DNA of 64,000 nt from Linepithema humile (Eukaryota; Arthropoda; Insecta; Hymenoptera; Formicidae). The notes under the pieces are model-generated. The model was not told the origin of the DNA, did no database searches, and worked only from the letters and a program-made list of their open reading frames with translations. Both the position numbers and the translations under genes were made by a program. The stretch lies in NCBI RefSeq assembly GCF_040581485.1, contig NC_090129.1:34706764-34770763 (forward strand), given 5' to 3'. The number at the start of each line of letters is the position of its first letter. Position 1 is the first letter of the stretch. Of the stretch, positions 62,662-64,000 are shown piece after piece.

Positions 62662-64000
62662 TTAATTTCTCGTCGTAAGCAAAAAAGACATATAACCAGC
62701 CGATGTTTTTATTACCTGAAAAATATTTAAGATTTGCATGAGATTAATCAAATTAAAAGTGTCATGCATTTCTAGCATGCATTAAAAAAACAATTGATAA
62801 TTCCGCGTAAAAAATGTCACGGCAGCTTCAAGCATAATTAAACTTATAATAAGTTCGTTATATCTTACATTACAAAACAAGGATAAGGTCATAGGAAACA
62901 CTTTTCCAGCAGTAAGATAAACTGGTTCACTAGCTTTGATCATAAAAATTATCATGTGTCTTGCTTTTTTCGGATCCAAAGAATACCATTTATAATTGCA
63001 TATTGCATAATAAATTCCATCACACTTAAAAAAATCGCAAACAATTAAATGTTATGCATGCTAAACACGTATGTTATTATTATGTATTATTTTATATTTT
63101 TTTAAAATAAATGTTAAAAATACTTACTTGAGTCATTAGCATTTCGCCGACAGCGCAATAGAGACACATATGAAGGAGCACGGTGATGACAATGATGACA
63201 AGATATAACAGACGAGTAATCGGTATACCATTTCCTTCATCGAATAACTAATTAAACATAATTAGTGCATCATATGTGTCAATAAAAGACAAATTTTCTA
63301 TTTTAATTTAGAAATTAATATTCATTTTTAACGTATAGCATTGCTTATTAAAGTATTGTGTATAATATGTAGCTAAAGTAATAAAAAAATTTAACGTCAG
63401 ATACATATAATATTTATATTAAAAGATTAAGAATTTAGATTATTAAGAATAACAATTAATTATAGTAAAAAATAAATTAGATAGTCACATATATAATAAT
63501 AGAGTGATGTATGGTTCTGTAATGACAAAAAAATTAAACAGAAGAAAGACTATAAGAATCAAAACGCGAATGTTAGGACGCAAAAAAAACTTTTTTATCG
63601 TTAATTAATATAATGTGGAAACGTTTCGGTCTAATTTTAGATCCTCCTACTCGAATCTCACGTAACCGGTGAGGTGAAATTAGATTGAAACGTTTCCACA
63701 TTGTAATAATTGATAATAAATATTTTGCCTTCTGACATCCAAGCTTTGATTCTTCTAATTTTTCTTCTGTTTAGTCACAATTACATTCAAATTCTTTTAA
63801 ATCACTTACACTAATTAGCAAAAATCCGTAAAACGCAAAAAGTATAGCAAAATATGAAAGTAATACGAGAAGTATTATATTGTATGCATCTTCGACAGCA
63901 AAGATCATCCTGCAATGTAAATTGACATATATCCGTACCGTATATTGTACCGTTAATTTAGCAACCATTATTATTAATATTAGCTGGTATTCATAAATTA
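62662..64000 (-). CDS. Odorant receptor OR-10 (3' part, runs off window)
   Basis: Exons 4-7 are inside the window: 63909-63810 (AVEDAYNIILLVLL), 63247-63128 (LFDEGNGIPITRLLY then LYCAVGEMLMTQ), 63024-62869 (CDGIYYAICNYKWYSLDPKK then VYLTAGKVFPM) and 62715-62662 (KTSAGYMSFLL, TAA). Lengths 100, 120, 156 and 54 match the other genes exactly, and all splice phases agree. Exons 1-3 must lie beyond position 64000, so the array continues. Intron 4 carries a nested palindromic element. Nothing suggests loss of function in the visible part. Confidence 0.9.
63534..63774. mobile_element. Nested palindromic MITE in OR-10 intron 4
   Basis: About 240 bp. The outer inverted arms (TTAAACAGAAGAAA... and complement) match imperfectly. 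The inner arms at 63612-63702 (ATGTGGAAACGTTTC and GAAACGTTTCCACAT) match well. No transposase. No clear target duplication was identified, so the exact ends are uncertain. Confidence 0.7.

Noticed and set aside
1..64000. CRISPR arrays, bacterial operons, tRNA or rRNA genes
   Set aside because: No regularly spaced repeats with unique spacers, no ribosome-binding-site-led open frames and no cloverleaf candidates were noticed. Spliced genes and composition are those of an insect.

Overview
This is AT-rich nuclear DNA from an insect, most likely a hymenopteran and probably an ant. The evidence is a head-to-tail array of seven-exon odorant receptor (OR) genes with very short first exons, receptor C-termini of the KTSxxYxSxLL type, small introns and many palindromic mini-transposons. 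No database search was possible, so family calls rest on motifs, splice sites and reading frames read directly. Every gene I can support lies on the minus strand.

Layout. At 1.3-2.1 kb is a small three-exon LITAF-domain gene. The next 11 kb is mostly non-coding, with two large foldback elements (3.5-3.8 kb and 7.3-7.8 kb), possible upstream exons or promoters near 5.4 and 8.8-9.5 kb, a duplicated segment (10.4-12.25 kb), a minisatellite and a long poly-A tract. A dead OR fragment at 13.3 kb is the first sign of the receptor cluster. From 15.8 to 25.9 kb, two four-exon chymotrypsin-family genes flank an intact OR (OR-1) and two OR relics. The first protease is apparently active. The second has lost all three catalytic residues.

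From about 26 to 55.5 kb the window is a segmental triplication. Three units of about 9.7-10 kb each hold an intact type-A OR, a dead OR reduced to exons 1-2, and an intact type-B OR. Two further ORs (OR-8, OR-9) and the 3' half of another (OR-10) continue past the right edge. In total there are nine complete ORs of 398-400 residues, one partial OR and at least six relics.

Function. The ORs are ligand-tuning subunits that would work with Orco in antennal sensory neurons. The proteases share no evident pathway with them and seem to be interleaved by duplication. Nine complete OR models have exons whose lengths sum to a multiple of three, with intact GT-AG sites. I found no CRISPR arrays, tRNA or rRNA genes, and no clearly new biological system. 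The most interesting signals are the birth-and-death history written in the triplicated units, the catalytically dead protease paralogue, and conserved blocks upstream of the receptor start exons.
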